Assembly (NCBI GenBank): GCA_014529385.2
Contig: CM043966.1
Location: forward strand, 100,156,087 to 100,220,086
Source of the DNA: Adiantum capillus-veneris
Taxonomy: Eukaryota; Streptophyta; Polypodiopsida; Polypodiales; Pteridaceae
Reading direction: 5' to 3'
DNA length: 64,000 bases
The translations under genes and the position numbers were made by a program. The notes below the pieces were generated by a model. It was given only the letters and a program-made list of their open reading frames with translations. It was not told the DNA's origin and made no database searches. Below, one piece after another: positions 1-10,106 of the stretch; the first letter of the stretch is position 1; every line of letters begins with the position of its first letter.

Positions 1-506
1 ACATTGTTCTCAAGAAAATGCTCTCGGAACTGTTGGCGTTGTTCCTCTGCCTTTTGTTTCTCCAATAGTACTATAGTTAGATCTATTTTTGCTATTGGAA
101 AAATATTCAGTGAGGCTAACATCTTTTCTATTTTCTTGTTTCCATATTTCTTACATAGCTCTTCTGGTCTAAGAGCTATCTTCCACTTCTTGGTGTTATT
201 GGTTTTGATTTGTATTTTCTTTTGGGGTCCCTGGATGGCAAGTGTCTGATTGGCATAATCTTGAATGGCACCAGCACCTCTTAGACATGGTCTACTTAGG
301 CGTATACTGTATGTCCCTTGCACATCTAAAATCAAGAAGCTTGTCTTGAACTTCTCTACTTCCACCTTGATGTGTAAGTTCTCCATTAGCCCACTTGGCT
401 ACACAATTCTCTGGTCTGTCATTATTACCCTGAATGGTGTTGGTTTGATGTTGATAATGTCCATCTTTGCCTTCATGTGTTCTCCAATGATGTTTACTCA
501 TGTTCA
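1..506 (-). pseudogene. Gypsy-1 protease, downstream half
   Basis: Read on the minus strand from 506 leftwards, one frame gives a VNIIGEHMKAK segment, then INIKPTPFRVIMTDQRIV, a segment ending in SFLILDVQGTYSIRL, and then SRPCLRGAGAIQDYANQ. This matches the second half of the gypsy aspartic protease, where a LLGRPWL-like motif (here SRPCL) is followed by a hydrophobic D-Y-N-L pattern. Two stops interrupt it (after the catalytic loop and after QRIV). It is in the same frame as the 5687-5841 half once the copia insertion and one target duplicate are discounted. It continues off the window. Confidence 0.6.
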
Positions 507-733
507 TGTTACCATATACATGTGGTAGTGATGTGTGTGAACACACTAGGACCGCCAGGGCATTTTTTCCCTCTTTAGGAGGTTTTTTCCCCCGTGCATT
601 GTATATACGCCCATCACTCTAGGGCTATCTATCTTTCCATTGCACACTAAGTAACACACTCTCTATTGTGTGCCTTGAGCTTCCTTCGTCTTCTCCAAGC
701 TGTGTGTGTTTCTCTGCAACCCTAATTCCAACA
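507..733 (+). repeat. Copia-1 5' LTR
   Basis: A 227 bp LTR from TGTTACC to CCAACA. It contains a TATATAC promoter-like box at 602-608 followed by R/U5 sequence. It is identical to the copy at 5460-5686 except for about three bases. Confidence 0.95.
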
Positions 734-734
734 A

Positions 735-745
735 TGGTATCAGAG
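735..745 (+). other. Copia-1 primer-binding site (initiator tRNA-Met)
   Basis: TGGTATCAGAG begins one base after the LTR end. It is complementary to the 3' end of plant initiator tRNA-Met, the usual primer for minus-strand synthesis in copia elements. Confidence 0.9.
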
Positions 746-1095
746 TAGGTCACGTTCTCCCGGGCTTAGTCGCCAGCTGCTCCAGCACACGCCTGCTTGC
801 TTTCTCCGATTTCAGTGAGCTTTGGCAAGCGTTCGCAGGTCGACAAAATTTTTTGGGTAAGCTCGAAGAGCTTGGTCTGCTCAGATTTTCGATTTGGGTT
901 CATTTTGGCCTCCGTTTCCACTATAGGCAGTACTGCACAGGCTATTTCGTCATTTTGTGCAGAATTTCTGTCAGTGCCGTTTTCTGCATAACAAGTGCCT
1001 TATAGTCTTCTACGGTTTGTGCTATATAGCACAGGTTGTTCCCGCTCCGTTTCTCCTATTTTTGGGCAGCTTTCACATCAGGTGCAACATTTACC

Positions 1096-4000
1096 ATGGC
1101 TGACAACAACAACACAGATGTGTTCAAGATGTTTGCTGCTAAGGATAGGTTGGATGGGGACAACTACCCTATGTGGGCTTATATGATGCAACATGTTCTT
1201 GTGTCAAAGGGTGTCTGGAACATTGTGTAGGGCATTGATGTACGTCCTGGTTCTGAGGATGTAGGCGATGTTGAGGATGTTGCAGGTCTTGCTGCAAGGA
1301 TTGCAGTTGTTAGAGTTGTTTTGCCTATGGCAGAACAAGCTTGTTGGAATGTTAAGGATGCGCAGGCTCATGCATTGATTGCGTTGTCTATGAAGCGCAT
1401 CTTTGTTCCTCACATCCGTTCAGCAAAATCTGCAAAACAGGCTTGAGATATTTTAGCAGGTCTTTATGCAAGCTGCAATGAGGCTAAAATTGCTTTGCTG
1501 CGTAAAGAGCTGGAGTCGAAGATTATGCATGAGAAAGATGATATGGACACTTTCCTTGCTAGTGTCAAGGATATTAATGAGCAGCTTATTTCTGCAGGTG
1601 AAGTCATTTCAGATAGTTCCCTTGTGTAGACTGTTCTTGATGCCTTACCAGATTCCTACCAGACTTTTGCTAGTACTTGGAGACTTATGACCCAAGGAAA
1701 TCTTGAAGTTGTCAAGTTTGATGCATTATGCACATTGCTGTTGCAAGAGTCACTTTCCAGAAAAAACAGGACTAGGCAGCGTGCAGTTAAACAGGCTTTT
1801 ATTGCCTCTCAAAGAAAGGGTGGTAACAATAATGCAGCCACTTCTTATGGTTCTGCTGCGAGTGGCAAAAATTTTGTTCCTAATGCTTCTGCTGGCAGCA
1901 CTTCATCTGGCAATTCTGGTGATAAGGGAAAAAAGAAGATGTGTTGCCATTATTGTAAAGCCAATGATCACTTGATCAAGTCGTGTCCTAAGTTGAAGGC
2001 CAAAGAGGCTAAGAAGAAAGAGGGTGGTTCCACTGCAAATGCTGGTTCCACTACAAATGCAGCCATTGTTGAGTCTTCTGTGAAAGGAGACTGTGTTGCT
2101 GATGTTGATGCAGAATGGGCTTTTAGCGCAGAGTGCACTTACAATCCTGCTGTCCATGATGCATGCTTGTCAGTTGCTGCAGATTCACATGTGTGGTATT
2201 TCGACAGTGGTGCTACAAAGCACATTACCTCACATCATGAATTGTTTACCTCTCTCGAGTCTGTCCCTCATGGGAATTCAGTCACTTGTGCCAACAATGC
2301 CTCCTATCTAGTTCAAGGAGTTGGAAAGATTGTGCTCACTGCTGTTAATGGCAGTTCCTTCACACTTGTTGATGCACTTTATGTACCTGGGATCAAGAAG
2401 AATCTCTTGTCTGTATCCGCACTTGCTAGGCTTGGACTCGTAGTCAAATTTGTGGATGACAGATGTACAGTTCATGATCTCAGTTTTGGTGATGAAATTG
2501 TTGCATCTGGGCTTTTGTGCCGTGGGCTGTATAAGCTCACTTTGTATGACAAGTGTGGACAAAATTTTGCAAATGCTGTTGCAGATTCAAGGGCTATTTC
2601 AGATGCAAAACTTTGGCATGCACGTTTTGGTCATCTGAATTTTGCCAGTTTGCTGCGTTTGCAGAAATCTGATATGGTTGCTTCTTTGCCGTCTCTTGAA
2701 GCACCTGTCAAACATGTTTGTGAAGGCTGTATTTTGGGTAAGATGCAACGTTCTAAATTTCCAAAGGATGGTTCAGTTCGGGCCACATGCAGGTTGCAGC
2801 TTGTGCATAGTGATGTTTGTGGGCCCATGCAAACTCCGTCCTTGGGCAATTACCTGTACTTCATCATGACTTTCATTGATGATTACTCCAGGCATGCATG
2901 GGTATTTCCGCTTAAAGCGAAGTCCAAAGTTTTTATGTGCTTCAAACAATTTCTGGCTATGGCTGAAAATGTCTCGAAATGTACTATGGGCACCCTCCGT
3001 TCTGATCGAGGGGGGGAGTATATGTCTCATGAATTTGATGCATTTCTGGCTAGTCGTGGGATAAAACACCAATGTACAGTGCCTTATACACCTTAGCAAA
3101 ATGGTGTTGCTGAGAGGAAAAACAGGTAGCTGACGAAAATGGCACGATGTATGGTCAAAAGTCAAGCTTTGCCGCATTCTTTTTGGCTTGAGGCCATTAT
3201 GTGTGCCACTTATGTACTTAACAGGTGTCCTACGAAAGCTTTGCAATCTATTACTCCATATGAAGCATGGCATGATAGAAAGCCTTCTATTGAGCATATG
3301 CGTGTTTTTGGCTGTTTGGCATATGCTTTGGTGCCACAAGTGCAGCGCAGAAAATTGGATGATAAGGCTGTCAAATGTATTTTTGTTGGTTATAGTGCTG
3401 AAAGCAAAGGTTACAGGTTGTATCATCAGCAAACAAAATGTATTCTGGTTTCACAGGATGTAGTGTTTGTGGAAGATTCTGTTCAGCCCTTGCTGTCATG
3501 TACTAGAGACAGTAATGTAAGCTCACAGGACATTTATGACACTTTGTTGCCTCTTTTCAGTGGTGGAAATACGAATGTAAGTTCCAATGAGGCAAATGTA
3601 CAAGCTATGGGGGTTTCTGAAAATGTTTTAGATCAGCCTATTACTGATGCAGATGTACATGATGTACTTGATGAGGAAAGGGCTGAAAATGAGCAGGCTA
3701 GAGGTTTGCCAAAACGGCTGGTGCACACTTTGCGTGACAGTAAATTGGATGCACCTTTGTCTAGTCGTACTCGTTCAAGCTCTCGCCATGCATCTTATGC
3801 ATCAGATTGTTATGCTTTGGCTGTGTCTAGCTTACATGATGTTGAGGAGCCTCTGACTTTTGATGAAGCACAAAATTCAGAAAATTGGATGGCTGCCATG
3901 CAGTCAGAATATGATGCACTTATAGAGAATGACACATGGACTTTATGTGATTTGCCTCCTGGCAAAAAGGCCATTGGTGCGAAGTGGGTTTACAAGTTGA

Positions 4001-5531
4001 AACGCAAACCGGATGGTGAGATCGATCGCCATAAGGCTCGACTTGTTGCAAAAGGTTATGCATAGCAAAAAGGCATAGACTATGAAGAGACTTTTGCTCC
4101 CACTTGTCGTATGACTACTGTGCATTTTCTATGTGCATTGGCAGCTCATTTTGGTTGGGATGTACATCAATCAGACATTGTTATTCCTTTCTTGAATGGT
4201 GACATATTTGAGGAAGTTTATGTAAAGCAGCCTCGCGGTTTTGTCATAAAAGGACAAGAGGACAAAGTGTGCAAATGTAACAAGGCTTTGTATGGGTTGA
4301 AGAAATCTACTCGTGCTTGGTATGAGAAAGCTGACACTCATTTGGTCAAACAAGGCTTTCTTAACAGTCCAACAGAAAGCACATTGTATGTAAAGCGTGA
4401 GGGTGGTGTACTTCTCATTGTGGTTCTTTATGTTGATGATTTGTTGATCACTGGACCAAATGAGAGACATATTGCTGAATTTAAGGCTGATTTGAATGCT
4501 ACTTTCAAGATGAAAGATTTGGGGCTGTTGCATCATTACTTGGGTATACATTTAAGCACTGTGATGGTGGTATTGCCTTGTGTCAAAAAAGTTACATAGA
4601 GACATTGCTATGTAAGTTTGGACTTGAGGATTGCAAACCTATTTCCACTCCCATGGAAACAGGTTTGAAGTTGAGTCTACATGATGTTGGTGATCCTGCT
4701 GATGTCACTCTTTACCAAACTGCTGTTGGCTGCCTCATTTATGTATGCAACACGAGGCCGGATATTCAGTTTGCAGTCTCACAGGTCAACAGATTTATGC
4801 ATAGCCCAGGGTCTAAGCATTGGCAGGCTGTCAAGAGGATTTTCCGCTACCTTAGTGGCACTTTACATCTTGGCTTGTTTTATCCCAAGGGGGGATCATT
4901 GCCGCCAGACTTACATGCTTTTTCGGACCTAGATTGGGCTGGTTTTTTTGACACGTGAGTGTCCACAAGTGGTTTTTGTTTCATGCTTGGCAGTTCATGT
5001 ATATCATGGTTGAGCAAGAATCAACCTACTGTGGCCACTTCGAGTTGTGAGGCTAAGTACAGGGCAGTCTTCACAGGTACGGTTGAGTGTGTATGGCTCA
5101 GACGTCTTATGGCTGATTTGGGTGTTGGACAGGACACTACCAACACTATCTACACTGACAGTCAGAGCGCATTGGCAGTTGCGAGGAACCCAGTTTTTCA
5201 TGCTCGCACAAAGCACATTGAGGTGCATTACCACTATGTCAGGGAGAGGCTCTTAGCAGGAGAGATCAACTTGGCTTATGTGCCAACACAGGACAACCTT
5301 GCATATCTTTTCACAAAGGCATTGTCTCGTGAGAAGCTTGAAGCTTTCCGCAAAGCTTTGGGCTTACTCCCCTTTGTGGACCGTTCCTGTCCTCAAGGCA
5401 TGGCACTTCCCTTTACTCATCTGCCAGCTCTCGTTCACCGCATCACTCCAGGGGGAATTTGTTACCATATACATGTGGTAGTGATGTGTGTGAACACACT
5501 AGGACCGCCGGGGCATTTTTTCCCTCTTTAG
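1096..5531 (+). pseudogene. Copia-1 Gag-Pol polyprotein, disabled
   Basis: The ATG at 1096 starts MADNNNTDVFKMF. Gag carries a CCHC knuckle (CCHYCKANDHLIKSC, about 1942-1986). The protease has the FDSGATKHIT catalytic loop (DSG at about 2203). Integrase shows the H-H-C-C finger (LWHARFGHLN then CEGC, 2610-2730) and the D-D-E core, with SDRGGEY at about 3000 and QNGVAERKN just after a stop. Reverse transcriptase has LYVDDLLITG (about 4426-4455). RNase H has ATSSCEAKY and TDSQSALAVARNP. Stops in the main frame lie at 1228, 1444, 1627, 3094, 3127, 4063 and 4956, with a one-base frameshift at about 4560. All stops are TAG or TGA, mostly one transition away from Gln, Arg or Trp codons, which suggests decay by cytosine deamination. 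Confidence 0.93.
5449..5459 (+). other. Copia-1 polypurine tract
   Basis: A short purine run, AGGGGGAA, lies immediately before the 3' LTR start. It is the expected plus-strand primer. Confidence 0.75.
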
Positions 5532-5686
5532 GAGGTTTTTTCCCCCGTGCATTGTATATACGCCCATCACTCTAGGGCTATCTATCTTTCCATTTCACAC
5601 TAAGTAACACACTCTCTATTGTGTGCCTTGAGCTTCCTTCGTCTTCTCCAAGCTGTGTGTGTTTCTCTGCAACCCTAATTCCAATA
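5460..5686 (+). repeat. Copia-1 3' LTR
   Basis: A 227 bp LTR matching 507-733. The terminal CA has become TA in this copy (CCAATA). It is followed by the GTTCC target duplicate. Confidence 0.93.
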
Positions 5687-5841
5687 GTTCCACGATCCAG
5701 TATCACACCTGATAGTGGTTCCCATTGCTTTTTGTTCTTGTAATCCAATTGGATTACTGGAACTTCATCATCTTTGATTAGAGGCACCTCTACTGTCATT
5801 GCCTCTGTTTGCTTCCTCTTGATCTTGATGAATTTGGCCAT
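5687..5841 (-). pseudogene. Gypsy-1 protease, upstream half ending at the catalytic motif
   Basis: The minus-strand frame starting MAKFIKIKRK runs into PVIQLDYKNKKQWEPL and then a VILDRGT segment. That segment occupies the place of the catalytic D-S/T-G-A/S loop of retroviral-type aspartic proteases. The copia element was inserted exactly after this loop. The other half of the protease lies at 1-506. The Arg inside the DxG motif is unusual and may be a mutation. Confidence 0.6.
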
Positions 5842-5849
5842 AGCTGATA

Positions 5850-7206
5850 AACTCTACCTTATGTCTTCCAGCTCAATGGTCAACCGTTGTATCCTCTGAC
5901 ACATCTTTATCTCTACTTCATCTTGTTCATTGTCAGAGTTGCTACTGATATCAGAAGATCCTACTAGTACTGCATTAGTGCCTGCATCTTGGGTTTCTAG
6001 TAGTAATGTTTTTGTTACTGCAGCTAGAATTCTCTGTAATCTTTGCGGCCAATTCTCTTTGATCTTTCCAGTCATCAAACTCTTTGGCTTTACCCTTCTC
6101 TTTCCAGGTGCTTCTTTGTTGCTCCCATTCCTTGGTCTTGGAATTTAGCTTTGATGGTACTAGAGCCTCTGGTAATTCTTCTTTTGCCTTTGGTGCAGCA
6201 GGTTTGTCAAGATCTGGACACTATGCTACAAAGTGTTCATATTTTACACATTTGTAGTAGGTAAAATTTCTTTTAAAGTCTCCATTGCTACCTCTTCTTC
6301 TTCCTCTGCCTCTACTTGTATACCCATTGGTACTGGCAGCATTCTGTTGATGTTCAATACCTACTGGTACTGGTTCCATGCTAGCAAATGCTATCATGGA
6401 TAAATCTTTTCTTGTTTCAAATGGTGGACTCTAATTTTACAATTGCTCCATACATGCTCAAAGCTTTCCCCGTAGGTCCTCTAAAGCCAGAGATCTCAAA
6501 AATCTTCCTAGACATCTCATCAATTTTCCTTGACCAGCTTCCTTTCTTCTTCTTCTTCCTTTCATCCTCTTCTGATTCTGAAGAACTACTACTAGATTTT
6601 TCTGTCTCAAAAGATGCACTGGTACTCGAATCTGGACTGCTTTGATGCCTAGATTTCTCCTTCTTGGCCTGTCATTCCAATTTCACTGCCCTCTGCACAA
6701 GTTCAGTAAACATCTTAGTTGGTGCTGGCACTTCTTGTTTTTTGAGCTTTCTACTTTTGAACCCATTGAGAAACCATGCCCTCATCCTTTTCTCAGATGG
6801 TGGTTCATTCAACCTTCTGGTAAGCTCTTTTCATCTTTTGAACATACTTTTTTACTGAAAGCTTGCCTTATTTAATCCTGTCCAGTTCACATAGTATGTC
6901 TTCATCACCTCGATCATCTGTGTATTCCAGAATAAAGGCTTTCTTCAGCTTTCTATATGTCTGAATCTTTGAAGCTGGGTAATGGTAGTACCATTTCCTG
7001 GCAGCCTCCTTTAGTTTCTGAGGAAAGTACTCTCCCCACTCCTCCTCTAGTATGTGCTTTAACTCAGCATATTGCTCAAACACCTCTATATGCACATCTG
7101 GATCATCATGCTTCTTGCCCTTGAAAATAGGACATGCTATCTTTAGATCAGGACCCTTGTCCTTTTTCTAATGGCCATCAGGACTTCTGCTCCTGTGTCC
7201 TCTACC
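5850..7206 (-). pseudogene. Gypsy-1 Gag capsid and zinc-knuckle region
   Basis: The best-preserved piece is 7095-6868 (75 codons), with EQYAELKHILEEEWGEYF, a WYYHYPASKI segment and a KLKKAFILEY segment. This pattern of W, Y and F spacing is what the retrotransposon Gag (capsid) family shows. At 6260-6218 a zinc knuckle of the C-x2-C-x4-H-x4-C type is recognisable but damaged: the first Cys is Tyr, and a stop precedes the last Cys. A Lys/Glu-rich linker follows and leads into the protease. Several in-frame stops interrupt the region. In a working element this protein would package the RNA genome into particles. Confidence 0.65.
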
Positions 7207-7530
7207 ATTAGGAGAAATATGAACCCCAAAGGGGCCCTTTAAAGTCAAAGATGCTTTTGGAATATACTCTCTAAACCAATGAGAATGGGGGTGTGGCCAC
7301 GGTCCCACCAAAATTTTCATTTTTCAAATGGCCATAACTTGAACAATTTAAATCCAAATTTGTCGGACAATAGTTCATTTGGATTGTATTGCCGAGCTCT
7401 TTCCATAGATATATAGTTTTGAGGTACGTAGATATGGGCTATCCATTCCCCCCTTTTTATGTCATGTTGTTGACTAAAATTTGATTGGTTGCTCTTACAA
7501 GGCCCTCTTGGGGTTCATATTTTTCCTAAT
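7207..7530. mobile_element. 324 bp TIR element (MITE-like) inside Gypsy-1 gag
   Basis: The ends form an inverted repeat of about 30 bp with three mismatches: the left end reads ATTAGGAGAAATATGAACCC and the right end reads GGGTTCATATTTTTCCTAAT. The inside is AT-rich, with no open frame and no transposase. It interrupts the Arg/Ser-rich part of Gypsy-1 Gag, so it is a later insertion. A clean target duplication was not found (flanks are roughly CTCTACC and CTCTCTCC), so the superfamily is undecided. A very similar single end occurs at 16215-16254. Confidence 0.7.
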
Positions 7531-7613
7531 GCTCTCTCCTTCTTGCTTGCCTTACCAATTCTCATCTTCCACCTGGACTGGTTACTCTCATCAGTACCAG
7601 TGTCAGAATCTGA

Positions 7614-7907
7614 TTATGTCACCCTATCTTTGTGGTAATTGTGCTTCTTTCTTGTTGACCCATATCTCCTTGATCTTTTGCTTGCATCAATAAAGTCTTC
7701 CTCATCTCTCCTGCCTTTTTCCAATCTGTGAGCTCTCCTCTGAGCTCTCTCTGCTGCTCTCCTCCTTGAGGACCTTGCAAATGCATTTGAAATAGCAGCT
7801 TCTTTGTCCGTGCGTCCTGAATCCAAATCTGTCTCTTCATTTTGATATTGTTGCTCCCTCTCTGTCTTTGTCCCTTCATTACCTTTGTTGCCTCGTTTTG
7901 ATGCCAT
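7614..7907 (-). pseudogene. Gypsy-1 Gag N-terminal segment
   Basis: This is a 97-codon open frame starting MASKRGNKGNEG, very rich in Arg, Lys and Glu, with a run of RRRAAERAQRR type that would form a charged helix. It sits directly upstream, on the minus strand, of the capsid-like Gag segment and is separated from it by a 324 bp TIR insertion. A basic, charged N-terminal arm before the capsid domain is common in plant gypsy Gag proteins. It ends in a stop at 7614-7616, and the frame then degrades before the insertion. No independent function is proposed. The call rests on position and composition rather than a conserved motif. Confidence 0.5.
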
Positions 7908-7909
7908 AA

Positions 7910-9050
7910 CTCTTATTTCAACTATGGAGATGTTGTTATGTCTTAGCTTAAGCCATCGTGATTGCCAAAATGGAATAACTTAGGCTACTTTCAAAAAGTT
8001 AGGATTAACGTTATTGACAAACAGCGTTGCAACCAGTAGTGTTAATGTAGAATCATTAACAGTAGAACAGACAAATGACAATGGAATTATAGTACTAGTA
8101 ATGATCACCACAGTGACAATAGACAGTAGTTAATCAGTAGTCAATAGATAATGGGCAAAACTTGGTATTGCGTTAACAATAGACTTAATGGTACAACTAG
8201 AGATTACCATTATGTAATGGGTTTGTACAAGGTTCATCAGTACCATAGGTATGATAAGAAAGAGAACACTGCTCAAAGTATTACAAAAGGTTACAAAGGT
8301 TACAAGGCTTAAACTAGGATAAAACTAATGTGTAGCATGTAGACAATCAGTCTGTACAAAAGTAGTGGGTCCCATTTTATAGGCCTTTACTGGGTTCTGA
8401 CTGGCCCGATTGTGCACTGTTACTGCCATGCCTGGCACGCTGTTACCGCCGCTTTGTAAGAGGTTGCTCCCACTGCTGGTACTGTGTACTGCCCTTACAA
8501 GAGCACTCATTGGATCTGTGTCAAAGAGAAAGAAAGAGAGAAGAGAATCCTTAGTGATTTTATTGAATGCAATTTTTTCTATACATCATCTCTCTAGGTA
8601 CAATCAACTATCTTGCATCTCATCAATGGTGTTTTGGGAGATAATGGCCAGAAGGATATGCCTCTTGTGAGAAAGATAAGAAAATTTTGACTTGTTCTCA
8701 TTTATTTCCATCGTTTTCCATGAATTATCTCCATATGACTTGAAGCAATGTTCTAAGATGCATTAACCTAGGGACATATACCAAAAGAATTGATTGAAAA
8801 ATCTTTGGATTTGTTTCGTTGCACGTTAAACAGTTTTGTAATGAGCCACAAACTTGGCTAGAGCCCCCAAAAATAGCTCGTCAAGGTTCTAGTAAATAAG
8901 CCATAACTTTTGAATTGTACACTTCAGTCTTAATTTAGAAGTTATCTTTTTGGCCGGCCAAAGCCTTTGTAAAAGACCTAAGTATAAAGGTAAATTTTTT
9001 AATGTGATATACCCCTTAAGAGTGATGCCAAGCCTAGCAGACAACGTCCT
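7910..9050. other. Non-coding stretch, probably Gypsy-1 leader and LTR plus unassigned sequence
   Basis: No convincing gene is visible. The part from 7910 to about 8510 is probably the untranslated leader and 5' LTR of minus-strand Gypsy-1, since it lies directly upstream of its Gag. The 3' copy needed to prove the LTR is outside the window. The part from 8540 to 9050 is unassigned and borders the plus-strand gypsy pol that follows. Confidence 0.4.
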
Positions 9051-9215
9051 TATGCTTACAACAATACTTTTGCCAAGAAATCAAGGAGAAGATAGACAAA
9101 CTAAAGGAAGCAGAGTTTATCTATAGAATTGAGAATATTGAACGGGTCTCACCTATTGTGGTGGCACCTAAGAAAAACGGTAAACTTAGAGTATGTGTTA
9201 ATCTCAAGAAGGTAA

Positions 9216-9995
9216 ATGCTGCTACCATTTGAGACAGTTATATTCCCCGCCCATCATGTAATAGAGAGAGTGGCAGGCAGAGAAGCTTACAGCTTCTTAG
9301 ATGGATTTTTGGGCTACAATCAGTTGGCCATTAAGCTAGAGGACCAACACAAGACAGCATTTGTTACGGAATGGGGCATATTTTCATATAAAGTTATGCC
9401 TTTTGGCTTAACCAATGCACCAGCTACATTTCAAAGGTTAATGAGTCATGCTTTCAAAGAATATCTAAGACAATTCTTAAAAATTTACATGGATGACATG
9501 TGCGTACACTCACTCATTAGGTTGGAGCATATGGAACACTTGAAAAAGGTGTTTGAAAAGTGCACATTGTATCGGATCTGTTTAAATCCAGAGAAATGTG
9601 TCTTCATGGTAAGGCAAGGGAAAATATTGGGACATATTATGTCCAAAAATGGTATCTCAACATATATGGAGAAAATCCTTGTGATTGTTAAATTACCTAG
9701 ACCATTAAGGATAAAGGAGGTACAAGCCTTTATGCGCCATTCTGGATCATATTATCGGAAATTTATCTACATGTATGCTATAATTGCAAAACTAGTTTAT
9801 GCTTTGATCACAAAATTTGAGTGGACAAAAGAATGCAAAGAATCTTTTCAAATTTTGAAGCAACGGTTAATATATGTTCCAATTTTAAAAGCTCTGGATT
9901 GGGATAAAATATTCCATATCCAAATTGATGCTTCAGTGTATACGATAGGTTGCACACTCGCACAACTTGGAGAAAATATCATGGATTTCCCATAA
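9216..9995 (+). pseudogene. Gypsy-2 reverse transcriptase and start of RNase H
   Basis: This 259-codon open frame contains SFLDGFLGYNQLAIKLED (the RT fingers/palm), the [16 protein letters not shown] motif universal in gypsy RT, the catalytic YMDD at about 9489-9500, and the KCVFMVRQGKILGHIMS thumb motif. Its C-terminus (HIQIDASVYTIGCTLAQ) is the start of RNase H, with the first catalytic Asp. The true domain begins upstream, at about 9110, in another frame. The open frame is a surviving part of a larger polyprotein, not an independent gene. Confidence 0.85.
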
Positions 9996-10038
9996 GTTAC
10001 TCCAATCGACAATTAAATGGTGCTGAGAAGAATTACAC

Positions 10039-10041
<3 letters not shown>

Positions 10042-10103
<62 letters not shown>
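10042..10103 (+). repeat. (GA)n microsatellite inside Gypsy-2 RNase H
   Basis: About 31 GA units. They lie between the NYTTTE-type codons and the GLGMIYAVKKF-type codons of RNase H, where related elements have a single TERE stretch. Confidence 0.9.

Positions 10104-10106
<3 letters not shown>

Larger units (their letters stand above)
507..5686 (+). mobile_element. Complete Ty1/copia retrotransposon (Copia-1) with LTRs and target duplication
   Basis: The element is 5,180 bp long and bounded by two 227 bp LTRs that begin TGTTACC and differ at about three positions (roughly 1.3%), so it is fairly young. The 5 bp flanks are GTTCA on the left (502-506) and GTTCC on the right (5687-5691), a target duplication with one later change. 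A primer-binding site follows the 5' LTR and a purine tract precedes the 3' LTR. The internal order gag, protease, integrase, reverse transcriptase, RNase H is diagnostic of Ty1/copia. Seven in-frame stops and one frameshift make it non-autonomous. It is nested in the minus-strand Gypsy-1 protease. Confidence 0.95.
1..8000 (-). mobile_element. Ty3/gypsy retroelement, gag-protease part (Gypsy-1), broken at left window edge
   Basis: On the minus strand, reading leftwards, the order is a charged Gag N-terminus (7907-7614), a capsid-like Gag domain (about 7095-6870), a degenerate zinc knuckle (6260-6218), a linker and an aspartic protease that continues to base 1. Reverse transcriptase and integrase would lie outside the window. 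Two later insertions interrupt it: a TIR element (7207-7530) and a complete copia element (507-5686). The 5' LTR should lie to the right of 7907, in the 7910-8540 stretch, but its ends could not be fixed because the other LTR is not in the window. Many stops and frame changes show it is dead. Confidence 0.75.

Noticed and set aside
2773-3432. 219-codon minus-strand frame
   Set aside because: It is the antisense shadow of Copia-1 integrase.
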